A stretch of DNA of 64,000 nt from Paenibacillus paeoniae (GTDB lineage: Bacteria > Bacillota > Bacilli > Paenibacillales > Paenibacillaceae). The notes under the pieces were generated by a model, which saw only the letters and a list, made by a program, of their open reading frames with translations, was not told where the DNA came from and made no database searches. Shown one piece after another: positions 33,038-42,522 of this stretch (the first letter of the stretch is position 1; each line of letters opens with the position of its first letter). The translations under genes and the position numbers were made by a program. Where the stretch lies: the NCBI RefSeq assembly GCF_003388735.1, contig NZ_QUBQ01000006.1:1-64000 (forward strand), given 5' to 3'.

Positions 33038-33663
33038 GCCATGTATCCTGGGATGATTCCATCCGCCGGTTCCTGCATCAGGCAGGAGGCTCCGATCCTA
33101 CTCCCGGCGGCGGCAGTGTTGCCGCGGTAGTTGCAGCGCTCGGAGCTTCCATGACATCAATGGCCGGCAATTTGTCTAAGGGCGAGAAGTTCGCTGCCTA
33201 TAAAGCGCAAATTCAGGAGACGCTAACCGAAATGCAACGCATATCCAGAACATCAGAGGAGCTGCTTCATGCCGACATAGAATCGTTCAACGGATATATG
33301 TCAGCATTAAAATTGCCAAAATTGTCGGAGGACGAGAAGGCTTCGCGCAAGATTGCTCTGGAGTCCGCCACCCTCCATGCCATTGAGGTTCCGCTTCGGC
33401 TTATGAGGTTATGCCGGGACGGTATAACCAGTACTGCCGCTATTGCCGACTCTGCCAACAAACATATCATCTCTGATCTTGGTATCGGCGCTATCCTGTT
33501 CGAAGCGGCAGCACGCTCCGCCTTGATAACCGTGGAGATTAACCTCCGTTCCATGCCAGAGTCAGCTGTGAAGAGTCGTTACACCGCGCATGCCACCGAG
33601 CTCATGGGCCAGATAGAGACACAATGCAAAGCTATTCTGCGCACAGCCCGGCAGAGAATGTAA
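33034..33663 (+). CDS. fchA: Formimidoyl/methenyl-THF cyclodeaminase-like protein (FchA)
   Basis: A 209-residue member of the formiminotransferase-cyclodeaminase family (PTPGGGSVAAVVAALGASMTSMAGNLS is the signature). FchA enzymes hydrolyse 5,10-methenyl-THF or deaminate 5-formimino-THF. The start overlaps folD as ATGA, so both make C1-folate carriers under the same ZTP riboswitch. The short single-domain length is that of bacterial FchA. Confidence 0.88.
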   Translation: MSHVSWDDSIRRFLHQAGGSDPTPGGGSVAAVVAALGASMTSMAGNLSKGEKFAAYKAQIQETLTEMQRISRTSEELLHADIESFNGYMSALKLPKLSEDEKASRKIALESATLHAIEVPLRLMRLCRDGITSTAAIADSANKHIISDLGIGAILFEAAARSALITVEINLRSMPESAVKSRYTAHATELMGQIETQCKAILRTARQRM

Positions 33664-33688
33664 TGAATGGCTGGCATACCGATATGAG

Positions 33689-33732
33689 AAAGAGACTCCA
33701 AACCACGCTGCGTGATTCGGAGTCTCTTTTTT
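33689..33732. terminator. Bidirectional terminator after fchA
   Basis: Arms AAAGAGACTCC and GGAGTCTCTTT with a CACGC/GCGTG inner stem, followed by TTTTTCTC; A-run on the other side serves the convergent mgtE. Confidence 0.85.
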
Positions 33733-33792
33733 CTCAATATGAACGTTCAGAAGTTATGCATCGTTAAGGTGATGCCATCTTACTAGCTCTCG

Positions 33793-35151
33793 CTATATCA
33801 AATACTCCAGGAACGCTGTCGCGATTCCAAAGTAGATCAGCAAGGACAGAATATCGTTTAGCGTAGTAATGAGCGGACCTGACGCTACAGCAGGGTCGAC
33901 CTTCAACTTATACAGTATCAACGGAATGACGGTGCCCGCCAGTGTACCTATAATAAGCGTCATCACAAGCGAACCCCCCACGACAAGGCCTAAGATGGGA
34001 CTGCCTTGCCAGACGTACGCAATGATCGAGATCAGTACGCCACAGATGCCACCGATCATCAGCCCGACCATCAGCTCCCGCCTCACCAGCCTACGGACGA
34101 CTCCGCTGGTTACTTCCTTTGTCGTCAAGCCGCGAACGACAACCGCCAGCGACTGCGTTCCCGTATTCCCCGTCATCCCCGCTATCATCGGCATGAAGAA
34201 AGCTAGCGCCACTACCTTATCGAGCGTCTCCTCAAACCGGCTAATAATCGTCCCTGATAGGATGCCGATCAGCAATAGAAGAATTAGCCAAGGCAGCCTT
34301 CGGTATGCCGCCACGTGAGCCTTCGTGTCGAAGTCAATTGACTTGCCCGATGCGGACATCTTCGCAATATCCTCCGATGCCTCCCGGATCACGACGTCGA
34401 TAATATCATCGACCGTGACGATACCGACAAGCACGCCATTCTCTTCCACGACGGGAATGGCAAGAAAGTTGTACCGCTCGATCTGGCGGGCTACTTCCTC
34501 CTGGTCCATATCTACCGGAACAGCAATAACTCGCTCATACATAATATCCGTAATCTGATCTCCGATCTCCGCCATGATCAAATCGCGGTATGAAACGACG
34601 CCGATCAGCTTTTTCTTCTCATCCACAACGTAGAGATAATTGATAGACTCCGCAATCTCAGCAAAATCCTTTAGCTTATCGACTGTATCGCGAACATTAT
34701 AATGGCTCGGTATCCAAACATACCGATTCGTCATGATCCTACCCGCCGTCTCCGGCGCATAAGCCATCAAATGCTGGACCGCGATAACTTCTTCCTTCTT
34801 CATGTAGTCCAGGAACGACTTCTTCCGCTCCTCGGACAAGCCACCGAGCAGTACAGCCAGGTCATCATTGTCCATCCGGTCCATCAGCTCTGCCGTCCGC
34901 TCCACGCCAAGCAGTGCAAACACTTCAACCTGCTGTCCCTGCACCATCTCGCCGACCATCGCTGTGAGCTGCTCGATCGTCATATAGATAACGAATCCGG
35001 CACGATACTTCTCCGGCAGGCGGCCATATACGGCCGCCATGTCGTATGGCTGAAGCTCTTCTGCAACGGCCTGGACTTTCGTCCGATTCCCTTCCTTAAT
35101 CGCAGTCTGGACAAGTAAGTCCAACTCCGAATCGTTAAGATTCATAATCAA
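33793..35151 (-). CDS. mgtE: MgtE-type magnesium transporter
   Basis: A 452-residue MgtE channel: N-terminal superhelical domain (about 1-125), two CBS domains (about 130-255; VSYRDLIMAEIGDQITDIM, VTVDDIIDVV) and five transmembrane helices with the pore signature PMIAGMTGNTGTQSLAVVVRG. It admits Mg2+ and is gated by cytosolic Mg2+. TTG 35151 has GGAGGTGG eight bases upstream, which I prefer to the ATG six bases further in. No M-box riboswitch fits in the short gap to the upstream gene, so regulation is protein-level or via the upstream operon promoter. Confidence 0.93.
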   Translation of the reverse strand: MIMNLNDSELDLLVQTAIKEGNRTKVQAVAEELQPYDMAAVYGRLPEKYRAGFVIYMTIEQLTAMVGEMVQGQQVEVFALLGVERTAELMDRMDNDDLAVLLGGLSEERKKSFLDYMKKEEVIAVQHLMAYAPETAGRIMTNRYVWIPSHYNVRDTVDKLKDFAEIAESINYLYVVDEKKKLIGVVSYRDLIMAEIGDQITDIMYERVIAVPVDMDQEEVARQIERYNFLAIPVVEENGVLVGIVTVDDIIDVVIREASEDIAKMSASGKSIDFDTKAHVAAYRRLPWLILLLLIGILSGTIISRFEETLDKVVALAFFMPMIAGMTGNTGTQSLAVVVRGLTTKEVTSGVVRRLVRRELMVGLMIGGICGVLISIIAYVWQGSPILGLVVGGSLVMTLIIGTLAGTVIPLILYKLKVDPAVASGPLITTLNDILSLLIYFGIATAFLEYLI

Positions 35152-35243
35152 TGGCCAAGCCACCTCCAATCCTGCTTGCAATAAAAGTATGCTTCTTACC
35201 CTTATACCCTATTTGCCCGAAAATATTGCAGCATAGAGGACGT

Positions 35244-36092
35244 CTATCCCCAAAGGCCAAGGATGATAATCCCCGCCGTAATAAGAATAGAGGTAAATAT
35301 CCTCCTCCGTCCTTGCTGCTCACGTAATATAAATATGCCCAACAGCGTTCCGAATACCGTTCCGATCTCTCGCATAGGAGCAAGCTGTGCCACCGGTGCC
35401 AACGACACCGCGTTTAGAAACAACAGATAACCACCGGGTGCAAGCACCCCTCCAAGCAGAATCGTCTTCCAATTGACTCTCAGCTCCTGTCCGATTGCAT
35501 GGGATCGAAGTGAAGCCCATGTCAGCACCAGCATATTGCCGATATTGGTGGCCTGGAGAACGATGATTACAGGGAAATAATCCAAGGCCATCTTATCCAC
35601 TACGATGTAACCGGCTATACAAAGTCCGACAGCCAAGGCGAGCAACGGAGCCCTCGCCGATGTTCCCTGCACCCGCTTCAGTTTAAACTCACTTAAAAAC
35701 AAAATGCCCGCCACAATAATGACCACCCCGAGCCATCCCATGGGACTAAGCGATTCATTCAAAAATAGGACTGCCATAAGCGGCACCAGCAGCGGGCTCG
35801 TTCCTCTCATTATGGGATACACTTGCGACAAGTCCCCTACCGTATAAGTAGCGGCAAGCAAAGTGATATACATTCCGTGCAGAGCAACGGAAGCCAGCAT
35901 CAGAAGCAGAGCTGTGCCTGTAAAGTGGGAGGCATCCCATTCGATAATCGTCCAAGGCATCAGAACGATAACCGAAATGATTTGACAGAGCCATAGAAAC
36001 ACAATCTTGTTCATACTCTTCTTCGTATACAAATTCCAGATGGAATGAACAAAGCCGGAACTAAGCACAAGGGCAAATGCTAATCCAACCAT
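35244..36092 (-). CDS. EamA/DMT-family transporter
   Basis: A 282-residue membrane protein with ten predicted transmembrane helices in two five-helix EamA repeats (QVYPIMRGTSPLLVPLMAVLFLNESL marks the end of the first). Substrate unknown; the family exports amino acids, metabolites or drugs. It lies 92 bases upstream of mgtE and 41 bases downstream of the serine hydrolase gene, in one direction. Confidence 0.85.
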   Translation of the reverse strand: MVGLAFALVLSSGFVHSIWNLYTKKSMNKIVFLWLCQIISVIVLMPWTIIEWDASHFTGTALLLMLASVALHGMYITLLAATYTVGDLSQVYPIMRGTSPLLVPLMAVLFLNESLSPMGWLGVVIIVAGILFLSEFKLKRVQGTSARAPLLALAVGLCIAGYIVVDKMALDYFPVIIVLQATNIGNMLVLTWASLRSHAIGQELRVNWKTILLGGVLAPGGYLLFLNAVSLAPVAQLAPMREIGTVFGTLLGIFILREQQGRRRIFTSILITAGIIILGLWG

Positions 36093-36133
36093 TCTTTCAC
36101 TACCCTCTCGCGCAAGATGCGATGCAAAACATA

Positions 36134-37576
36134 TCAGCCTGCCTCCAAGCTTCCCGACATCCGATAGCTGCTTAGACGCATAGAGACATTGATATCGAAT
36201 TGAACATCAATAGACGCTTCATCCAGTCTGAATGTATAGTCCACCACATAAGGAGTTTCAATGTAGTACAAAAAGAGCTGCATCGTGGCATTATCCCTCC
36301 AAGCCGCATACGTAACCACCGTCTGCAAATGCAAAGAAAGATCCTTCCAGAAGACGGCCTTAGCCTCTACCGGCTTGCTGAACTGGAAAGGCAGCGATTG
36401 TTTCCAGCCATCCCTGTACAAGAGTCCAAGCTCAAGCTCATCATCATCCAGATTGACTATTATCTTCTCCACGCCATCCGGGTTATCTGCCATCTTGTAG
36501 CTCCTGTTCAGCTTCCTCCAATCAAGAAGGGTATTCGAAGCACCAGAAGACAAATCAGCAAACTGTCTTTTAAACCGAAGATTCAGCGCTGCTCCCTCTA
36601 TTATTGTCAGAGGAGGGTTGACGTCTAGCTGGTCGATGATTTGTTCATAGATAAGGTCCAGCAAGGTGTGAAGCGGCCTCATCGAAGAAAAGCTGCAATT
36701 CGCCACAATAACTATATTATGCTGAGGTGAGACGAAGCAAAGCTGGCCAAACGCCCCGTCGCCTCTGTAGGATCCGCGCCGACATCTATGAAATTGATAG
36801 CCGTACCCTTGAGCAGCGTCAATAGGGGCCCCTTCCTTGCGGTTGTCGCTATGCTCGGCCGCCGCTAGTTCGACATACCGCTCCGACACGATTCTTCGTC
36901 CTTCGAACGATCCCTTATGCAGCAGCATCAATCCAAAATTAGCGACGCTTTCTGCGGACAAGCTAAGTCCCATGCCGCCTGCCGCAATGCCAAGCGGACA
37001 GGTCTCCCAAGAAGGTCTTGGAATGCCAAGCGGCTCGAACAATCTCGGCATCAGGAAGTCGACCAGCCCCTCGCCCGTTGCACGCTGCAAAATAGCAGAG
37101 AGCATATACGTAGCCGGCGTACTGTATTGATAATAGCCCCCCGGCTCATGCTCCACCTCAAGCGAAAGAAAAGCTTTCACCCAATCCTGTTGCTTCACGA
37201 CCGCCTCATAAATATTGGCATGATGTCCTGTGTTCATGGATAGCAGATGATGAATCGTCATCTGCTCCAAATACGGCGATACAGCATCAGGCCGCTTATC
37301 TGGAAAGTAGGTTACTACCTGATCGTCCAAGCCGAGGTATCCCTCATCCCAGGCGATGCCAATGGCTATAGAGGTAAAACTCTTGCTTAATGAAAATAAG
37401 ACCTGCTCGCAATCCTTCCGATAGTGTTCTCGCCAAAACTCAGCCGTTACTTTCCCGTTTTGCAAGAGCATGAAGCCGTTCACAGCTAGGTTCAGACTTT
37501 CGATTTTACGATAAAACGTCAGCAATGCTTCTGTGGATAGGCCTTGGTTCTCCAGTATATCCTTCGGAATCATCAT
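36134..37576 (-). CDS. Beta-lactamase-family serine hydrolase
   Basis: A 480-residue serine hydrolase of the beta-lactamase (class C/PBP4*) fold without a signal peptide. The catalytic SxxK is in LFSLSKSFTSIAI and the second motif region is YYQYSTPATYML. A GDGAFGQLCFVSPQ segment supplies the third motif area, and about 150 extra residues form a C-terminal beta domain. Substrates of cytosolic members are usually esters or D-amino peptides; antibiotic resistance is not implied. It is divergent from fosB. Confidence 0.82.
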   Translation of the reverse strand: MMIPKDILENQGLSTEALLTFYRKIESLNLAVNGFMLLQNGKVTAEFWREHYRKDCEQVLFSLSKSFTSIAIGIAWDEGYLGLDDQVVTYFPDKRPDAVSPYLEQMTIHHLLSMNTGHHANIYEAVVKQQDWVKAFLSLEVEHEPGGYYQYSTPATYMLSAILQRATGEGLVDFLMPRLFEPLGIPRPSWETCPLGIAAGGMGLSLSAESVANFGLMLLHKGSFEGRRIVSERYVELAAAEHSDNRKEGAPIDAAQGYGYQFHRCRRGSYRGDGAFGQLCFVSPQHNIVIVANCSFSSMRPLHTLLDLIYEQIIDQLDVNPPLTIIEGAALNLRFKRQFADLSSGASNTLLDWRKLNRSYKMADNPDGVEKIIVNLDDDELELGLLYRDGWKQSLPFQFSKPVEAKAVFWKDLSLHLQTVVTYAAWRDNATMQLFLYYIETPYVVDYTFRLDEASIDVQFDINVSMRLSSYRMSGSLEAG

Positions 37577-37681
37577 CGCTAACCTCCGTCTGGCGTTCTA
37601 CCCAAAGTGTGCTAGACATACCTCAGAAAATCAACTACAATTTCCAAGCTAATGCCCATTCTATCGATCCGGGGTGATGAA

Positions 37682-38104
37682 ATGCCTGTCAAAGGACTTA
37701 ACCATCTATTATTTTCTGTCTCTGATTTGGATCGTTCGATTGACTTCTATAGCAATGTACTCGAGGCCAAACTCCTAATGAAAGGACGCAGCATAGCCTA
37801 TCTCGACTTGAATGGGATGTGGCTTGCTCTCAATGTCGAAAAGGACATTCCGCGCAAAGAAATCCACGCGTCTTATACCCATATTGCCTTTTCTATTGAC
37901 GAAAACGAGTTCGACTCAACCTATGAAAAACTGCAATCGTTAAATGTAACTATCCTATCCGGACGTCCGCGTGACGAAAAAGACAAAAAGTCGATCTACT
38001 TCACTGACCCGGACGGGCATAAATTCGAATTTCATACCGGCACGCTCCAAGACCGGCTGAACTACTACCGAGAGGACAAGCCGCATATCGATTTTTATGA
38101 TTAA
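37682..38104 (+). CDS. fosB: FosB, metallothiol transferase (fosfomycin resistance)
   Basis: A 140-residue glyoxalase/VOC-fold enzyme closely following Bacillus FosB: GLNHLLFSVSDLDRSIDFY, LLMKGRSIAYLDLNGMWLAL, SYTHIAF and KKSIYFTDPDGHKFEFHTG. Metal ligands are the His in NHLL, the His in YTHIAF and the Glu in KFEFH. It adds bacillithiol to fosfomycin using a divalent metal. ATG 37682 follows GGGGTGA. Full length matches family members (about 139). Confidence 0.93.
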   Translation: MPVKGLNHLLFSVSDLDRSIDFYSNVLEAKLLMKGRSIAYLDLNGMWLALNVEKDIPRKEIHASYTHIAFSIDENEFDSTYEKLQSLNVTILSGRPRDEKDKKSIYFTDPDGHKFEFHTGTLQDRLNYYREDKPHIDFYD

Positions 38105-38306
38105 TACGCCAAAAACGATCTAAAGTCCTACTTATTGCGCAAAAAACATACTAATCGGCCCAAATACAAGGTTTGGATATTTTTGTAGAATGTAGTAGTA
38201 AATAGAGAGAGCTAACGACGACCTTCGCTAAACCTCGCAACTCGCTTCACCATTCCGCATGTTAATCGCAACTGCCGTCGAAAAATTTGATTAGGGGGGA
38301 ATTCAA

Positions 38307-38876
38307 GTGATTCGCAAAAAACAGAATAGAACTTGGCAATGGTCGTCCTCTTACCAACTGCTCGTGACGCTCATGAGAGTCCTGTTTGGATTAGGATGGC
38401 TAATGGCGGGCCTAACCAAGATTACGGGAAAAGCCGGAGAAGCATCCTGGTATCAGTATCCGGGAGAGTTCCTGACCGATTACTTCCATGCCGCTCTATT
38501 AAAACCTAATGTTCCGGAGTTCTACAAAGCCTTCATCGAGCATTTCTGCCTAAACGAAGTATTGCCCTTCAACTACATCATTCCCGCTGTTCAAGTCATT
38601 ATCGGCGTTTTACTCATCCTTGGCATCTGGATCTTGCCATCCGTCCTCATCTGCATGTTCATGCATATTAACTTCATTCTATCCGGCAATATGAACATCA
38701 TTAGCTTGACGCTTTATACAAGCGCTTTCGGCATTATGATGAACTTGGAGAAAGCTCATATGCTCAGCCTGCATCGTCTGCTGAAAAGCAAAAGAAGCGG
38801 CAAGCAACTGGCCGCTCCCACCTTATCCGATGTATCCGAAGAAGCGCTGCAGCCTGCTAGCGTCAGCCTTCCTTAA
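38307..38876 (+). CDS. DoxX-like membrane protein
   Basis: A 189-residue membrane protein with four hydrophobic helices (VLFGLGWLMAGLTKITG, VIIGVLLILGIWILPSVL, NFILSGNMNIISLTLYTSAF). The GWLMAGLTKI pattern and length suit the DoxX/DoxD superfamily. Function is unknown; DoxX homologues have been tied to thiol stress and quinone redox. GTG 38307 has GGGGGGA upstream. Its 3' end overlaps the convergent small gene by 14 bases. Confidence 0.75.
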   Translation: MIRKKQNRTWQWSSSYQLLVTLMRVLFGLGWLMAGLTKITGKAGEASWYQYPGEFLTDYFHAALLKPNVPEFYKAFIEHFCLNEVLPFNYIIPAVQVIIGVLLILGIWILPSVLICMFMHINFILSGNMNIISLTLYTSAFGIMMNLEKAHMLSLHRLLKSKRSGKQLAAPTLSDVSEEALQPASVSLP

Positions 38877-39117
38877 TCGCAGAAGTCCATCCCCAGAAGA
38901 ACGCGTCACGGTCCCAGGCCGCTTTGCCGCCATGCAGCTTTTTGAACGCCTTCTTGACCTCCTTGTCAATCGACACATGTCCCTTATCGTTCACATAGAT
39001 AAATGAATCACCGTACTGACCTCGAATATGCTCAACAGCCGCAGCTTGATATAGCACGCCCGTATTCTTCATTTCATTAAACATCCATCTTGCAATTTCG
39101 TCTGGTGTTGTGTTCAT
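38863..39117 (-). CDS. Small conserved protein (DUF6953-like)
   Basis: An 84-residue soluble protein (TPDEIARWMFNEMKNTGVLYQAAAVEHI, IDKEVKKAFKKLHGGKAAWDRDAFFW) resembling the DUF6953 family; the assignment is from memory of the pattern. Function unknown. GGAGG lies six bases before the ATG. The end overlaps the DoxX-like gene. Confidence 0.65.
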   Translation of the reverse strand: MNTTPDEIARWMFNEMKNTGVLYQAAAVEHIRGQYGDSFIYVNDKGHVSIDKEVKKAFKKLHGGKAAWDRDAFFWGWTSAIKEG

Positions 39118-39191
39118 GTCCGTCCTCCGATATTAATCACTATATTGTCTTCCACTCAAATGGGACCTATTTTCCTTTCATTGTACCATAG

Positions 39192-39228
39192 AAAAAGGCC
39201 AAGCCCAGAGGAAACGGACTTGGCCCTT
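39192..39228 (-). terminator. Terminator of the cobalamin uptake operon
   Basis: On the minus strand arms GGCCAAGTCC and GGGCTTGGCC (one wobble) are followed by TTTTTC, 39 bases past the S-component stop codon. It closes the five-gene operon. Confidence 0.85.
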
Positions 39229-39266
39229 CTATGAAATAAACCGGATGATACTCATTAGTGACTTTC

Positions 39267-40001
39267 CTACTTCTCGTCACCAGGCTCAATCAATCCATAC
39301 TTGATTTTGACCCGCTCAATCTTCTCAATCATCGGACGCGCAATCAGAAAGAGAAAGATGACAGTAGACAGGGCATGAATCATATCAAACCAAAAGCCGG
39401 AGATGTACGTCGCAAGCAGCGCTCCCCATGAGAATTCCGCCGTAAACATAAACAGGCTGCCTAGGTTAATGATGCCGCCATAGATGAAGAAGGTCGCCAG
39501 TCCGCCGAACAGGCAGAGCGACAGCCTCGTTTTCGAAAGCTTGCCCTTCTGGAACAGAAGCCCGGCAATAAATCCAATGATTCCAAAACAGAACATTTGC
39601 CACGGCGTCCATGGCCCCTGTCCGAAGAAAAAATTGGATACAAAGCCCGCAAGTGCTCCGACAAGAAAACCCGCTTCCGCGCCCAAGCATACCCCGGCAA
39701 TAATGACGATAGCTACAACCGGCTTGAATTGCGGCAGCATATAGAAGGCAGAACGTCCCGCAACCGCAAGCGCAGCCAGCACCGCAATCAAAATCAACTC
39801 TCTTGCTCTAGGCCCCCGCTGTTCGAACACCATCGCAAATGGCAGCATCGTATAGACGATAATCAGCATGCTAATGAAATAATACTTGCGGTCGTCGAAG
39901 TAGAATACGCCAGCCAATATGGTTAGCGGGATGACGATCAGAATGAGAATGGCGGCTAACAGCCTTCTCTTGCCCTGACCGTTCAATGACTGGATTGACA
40001 T
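39267..40001 (-). CDS. ECF transporter S component, probably cobalamin-specific
   Basis: A 244-residue integral membrane protein with six or so helices typical of ECF substrate-binding components (ELILIAVLAALAVAGRSAFYMLPQFKPVVAIVIIAGVCLGAEAGF). The FGQGPWTPWQMFCFGIIGF segment is characteristic of S components for corrinoids/CbrT-like proteins as I recall them. An extra N-terminal pair of helices extends the usual 180-200-residue core. Substrate assignment to B12 rests mainly on the operon's cobalamin riboswitch. The start overlaps the ATPase gene by 19 bases, indicating coupling. Confidence 0.82.
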   Translation of the reverse strand: MSIQSLNGQGKRRLLAAILILIVIPLTILAGVFYFDDRKYYFISMLIIVYTMLPFAMVFEQRGPRARELILIAVLAALAVAGRSAFYMLPQFKPVVAIVIIAGVCLGAEAGFLVGALAGFVSNFFFGQGPWTPWQMFCFGIIGFIAGLLFQKGKLSKTRLSLCLFGGLATFFIYGGIINLGSLFMFTAEFSWGALLATYISGFWFDMIHALSTVIFLFLIARPMIEKIERVKIKYGLIEPGDEK

Positions 40002-41665
40002 AGTCTTGCAACATCCTCCGTTGTTATGGCTTCCGGACAGAAGTGCCGCGCCATTCGATTAGCTGCCGTCGTGTAGAAGCTGTTGCCTGCAAAGAAAGCT
40101 CGCGTCCGGTTCGTCGTGACGACGCTCCCGTCGAAGAAGAGAGCGCAGCTATCGGCATGCCGGGCGCAAAACTCGATATCATGAGATACCATCACAATTG
40201 TCACGCCCTGCCGGGTCAAATTGGACAGTAGACGTGCCAACTTCACTTTAAAGAAAGCATCAAGGCCTTTGGTCGGCTCATCCAGCAGTAGAATTCTCGG
40301 TTCCATCAACAGAATCTTGGCTAGCGCCGCTCTCTGCTGCTCCCCTCCGCTCAAATCGTAAGGATGCATATGTCTTACAGACTCCAGCTCGGCTAAGAGA
40401 ATAACATCCTCCACCTTGTGCTGTCGCTCTTCCTTGCCTAGTTCCGAATCTGCCAGCATCTCCAGCAGATCCAGCTCTACGGTCTTTTTCAGAAACAAAT
40501 GCTGTGGGTTCTGCGGCAAAATGCCCAAATTTCGATGAAACCGCTCCTTAAGCCCTTGCTTCTGAATGTCTTTCCCATTCACAAGTACTTTGCCCCTGTA
40601 GGGAAGCTGGGTTCCGCCGATTAAGGACAACGCCGTCGTCTTCCCTGTCCCATTGCCTCCCACAATACAATACCATTCGCCTTCCTTGACAGTCAGCGAC
40701 AAATCTTTGATCGTATCAGGAGCCAGCTTGTCATACCGGAACCATACATCCCTCAGTTCTACGACAGATCTAACGGGACTTGCATCGACAGCGGACTGAT
40801 CAGACAATTGGGCAGGCGCCTTGTCTTTCATCCATTTGTTGATCCAATTTCTTCCTTCATTAATCGTAAGCGGATATACCACCCCCGACTCGGGATGAAC
40901 AACACGTGCAATTTGCATCGCACTCGGCATCGCCGCGAACATCGGATGATTCATCTCAGCTAGCGCAGCGCCTGCTTGAGCCGGCGGGGCATCCGCAATG
41001 ATCCGTCCCTGGTCCATGACGATGAGCCGCTCGGTCAGCGGAAGAACCTCTTCCAGTCGATGCTCAGACAGAATGATTGTCGTCCCGAGATCGCGATTGA
41101 TTCTGCGCAACGTGTCCAGAAACTCCTGTGCAGCGATCGGATCAAGCTGCGATGTCGGCTCATCCAGAATAAGGACGGACGGCTGCATCGCCATGACGCC
41201 GGCCAGATTCAGCAGCTGCTTCTGACCTCCAGACAGCTCAGCCACCCGCTTGTGGAACCAAGATTGAATACCGAAGAAGCTCGCCATCTCCGCAACGCGA
41301 AGCCGAATCGTTCGCTGATCACAGCCTAAGCTCTCCAGCCCGAAGGCGAGCTCATGCCACACTTTATCCGTCACAAGCTGGTTATCCGGATTCTGTTGCA
41401 CGAATCCGATCTCCGACGCTTGCCGCCGCTGCTCGAGGGAGGATAACGGCTCCCCCTGAAAATAAATCATGCCGTCCCGTTTGCCGTGAGGCGTAAGAAT
41501 TGTCTTGAATTGCCGCAGCAGCGTACTCTTGCCGGAGCCCGATTGACCGCATAGGGTAACAAACTCTCCGCTTCTAATTGCCAAATCCAGCCCAACAAGC
41601 GCCTTCCGCTCTTGCAGCGGGTAGCTGAAGCTTACATTTTCGACTCGATACGCTTCCATTTCCAA
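39983..41665 (-). CDS. Fused double ATPase of the ECF transporter (EcfA-EcfA')
   Basis: A 560-residue protein with two ABC ATPase domains in one chain, each complete: Walker A GQSGSGKST (residues 40-48) and GGNGTGKTT; signature motifs LSGGQKQ and LSGGEQQ; Walker B LILDEPTSQLD and LLLDEPTKGLD. Group II ECF systems usually encode EcfA1 and EcfA2 separately, so this is a dedicated module with a fused motor. It overlaps ecfT upstream by 34 bases, or less if translation begins at the second Met. Confidence 0.9.
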   Translation of the reverse strand: MEMEAYRVENVSFSYPLQERKALVGLDLAIRSGEFVTLCGQSGSGKSTLLRQFKTILTPHGKRDGMIYFQGEPLSSLEQRRQASEIGFVQQNPDNQLVTDKVWHELAFGLESLGCDQRTIRLRVAEMASFFGIQSWFHKRVAELSGGQKQLLNLAGVMAMQPSVLILDEPTSQLDPIAAQEFLDTLRRINRDLGTTIILSEHRLEEVLPLTERLIVMDQGRIIADAPPAQAGAALAEMNHPMFAAMPSAMQIARVVHPESGVVYPLTINEGRNWINKWMKDKAPAQLSDQSAVDASPVRSVVELRDVWFRYDKLAPDTIKDLSLTVKEGEWYCIVGGNGTGKTTALSLIGGTQLPYRGKVLVNGKDIQKQGLKERFHRNLGILPQNPQHLFLKKTVELDLLEMLADSELGKEERQHKVEDVILLAELESVRHMHPYDLSGGEQQRAALAKILLMEPRILLLDEPTKGLDAFFKVKLARLLSNLTRQGVTIVMVSHDIEFCARHADSCALFFDGSVVTTNRTRAFFAGNSFYTTAANRMARHFCPEAITTEDVARLCQSSH

Positions 41666-42522
41666 GCCTCCTGCAAGTTAATAATGACCGGAAGCATGCA
41701 CAGAAGCGCGTACGCGGCATAAACCGCCATGCTCCATACCGTAACCGGGGCCAGCTTTATCGATGGAAAAAACCTCATGCTGACGGTTCCAGACATGATC
41801 CCGGCGCCCATAATGGCGGCAAGCAAACCCATAATGCCAAGCAAAATACCGTCTCTTCCATCAAAGCGGAAGATCGAGAAGGTCGTTCTGCCCGGCAAGC
41901 CGTAGCCCCGCGACTTCATGGAATCGGCTGTCTCCATTCCGTTCTCAAGAGCCCAGGTCGTCATCATCGATAAAATGTTGATGCCGTTCTTCGCCCTGCT
42001 CCATAAATTCCCTTGCGTCATGTCCCGTCCGATGCAACGCTGCGCATGGGATATCGCTTTGATCTGCTCGATATATCTCGGCACAAACCGCAACACCATC
42101 GATAACACCAGCGAAAGCGCAGGAATGACTTTGCCGAACAAATAGATGAATTTGTCCGATGTCATTACCGCATTGTAGCAAGAAAACCATAGAATCATGG
42201 TAATGAACATGACGGCCGCCGCCACACCGTACAGGATCGACTCCAGAGTGACGGGATTGCCGCTTTTCAAATAAAAGAGGATGGTTACACCCTGATGATT
42301 AAAGGCCGGATTCATCACCGCCATAATGAGCAGCATCGGAAGCAAGTAAATGAAGCTGAACTTCAGCGCTTTGGCTCCCTTCACGAGTACCGAATAACTG
42401 AACGCCCCAACCAGCGCAATAGCTTGAGCAATCGGGTGCATAACCAGCATGCTGCATGCGATCATACACACAAAATAGCTGAAGGTTAGAGCAGGATGCA
42501 AACCGGCAAAGCTGTCTCTCAT
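41632..42522 (-). CDS. ECF transporter transmembrane component (EcfT)
   Basis: A 296-residue EcfT/CbiQ-type membrane protein with about six helices and the coupling-helix signature region SRGYGLPGRTTFSIFRF (an Ala/Ser-Arg-Gly motif) plus RFVPRYIEQIKAISHAQRCIG. It links the ATPase to the S component. GGGAGG precedes ATG 42522, which overlaps the upstream DUF4430 gene by four bases. Confidence 0.9.
   Translation of the reverse strand: MRDSFAGLHPALTFSYFVCMIACSMLVMHPIAQAIALVGAFSYSVLVKGAKALKFSFIYLLPMLLIMAVMNPAFNHQGVTILFYLKSGNPVTLESILYGVAAAVMFITMILWFSCYNAVMTSDKFIYLFGKVIPALSLVLSMVLRFVPRYIEQIKAISHAQRCIGRDMTQGNLWSRAKNGINILSMMTTWALENGMETADSMKSRGYGLPGRTTFSIFRFDGRDGILLGIMGLLAAIMGAGIMSGTVSMRFFPSIKLAPVTVWSMAVYAAYALLCMLPVIINLQEAWKWKRIESKM

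Noticed and set aside
33793..35243. An M-box magnesium riboswitch before mgtE
   Set aside because: Only about 90 bases separate mgtE from the upstream gene and none of the M-box core is visible.
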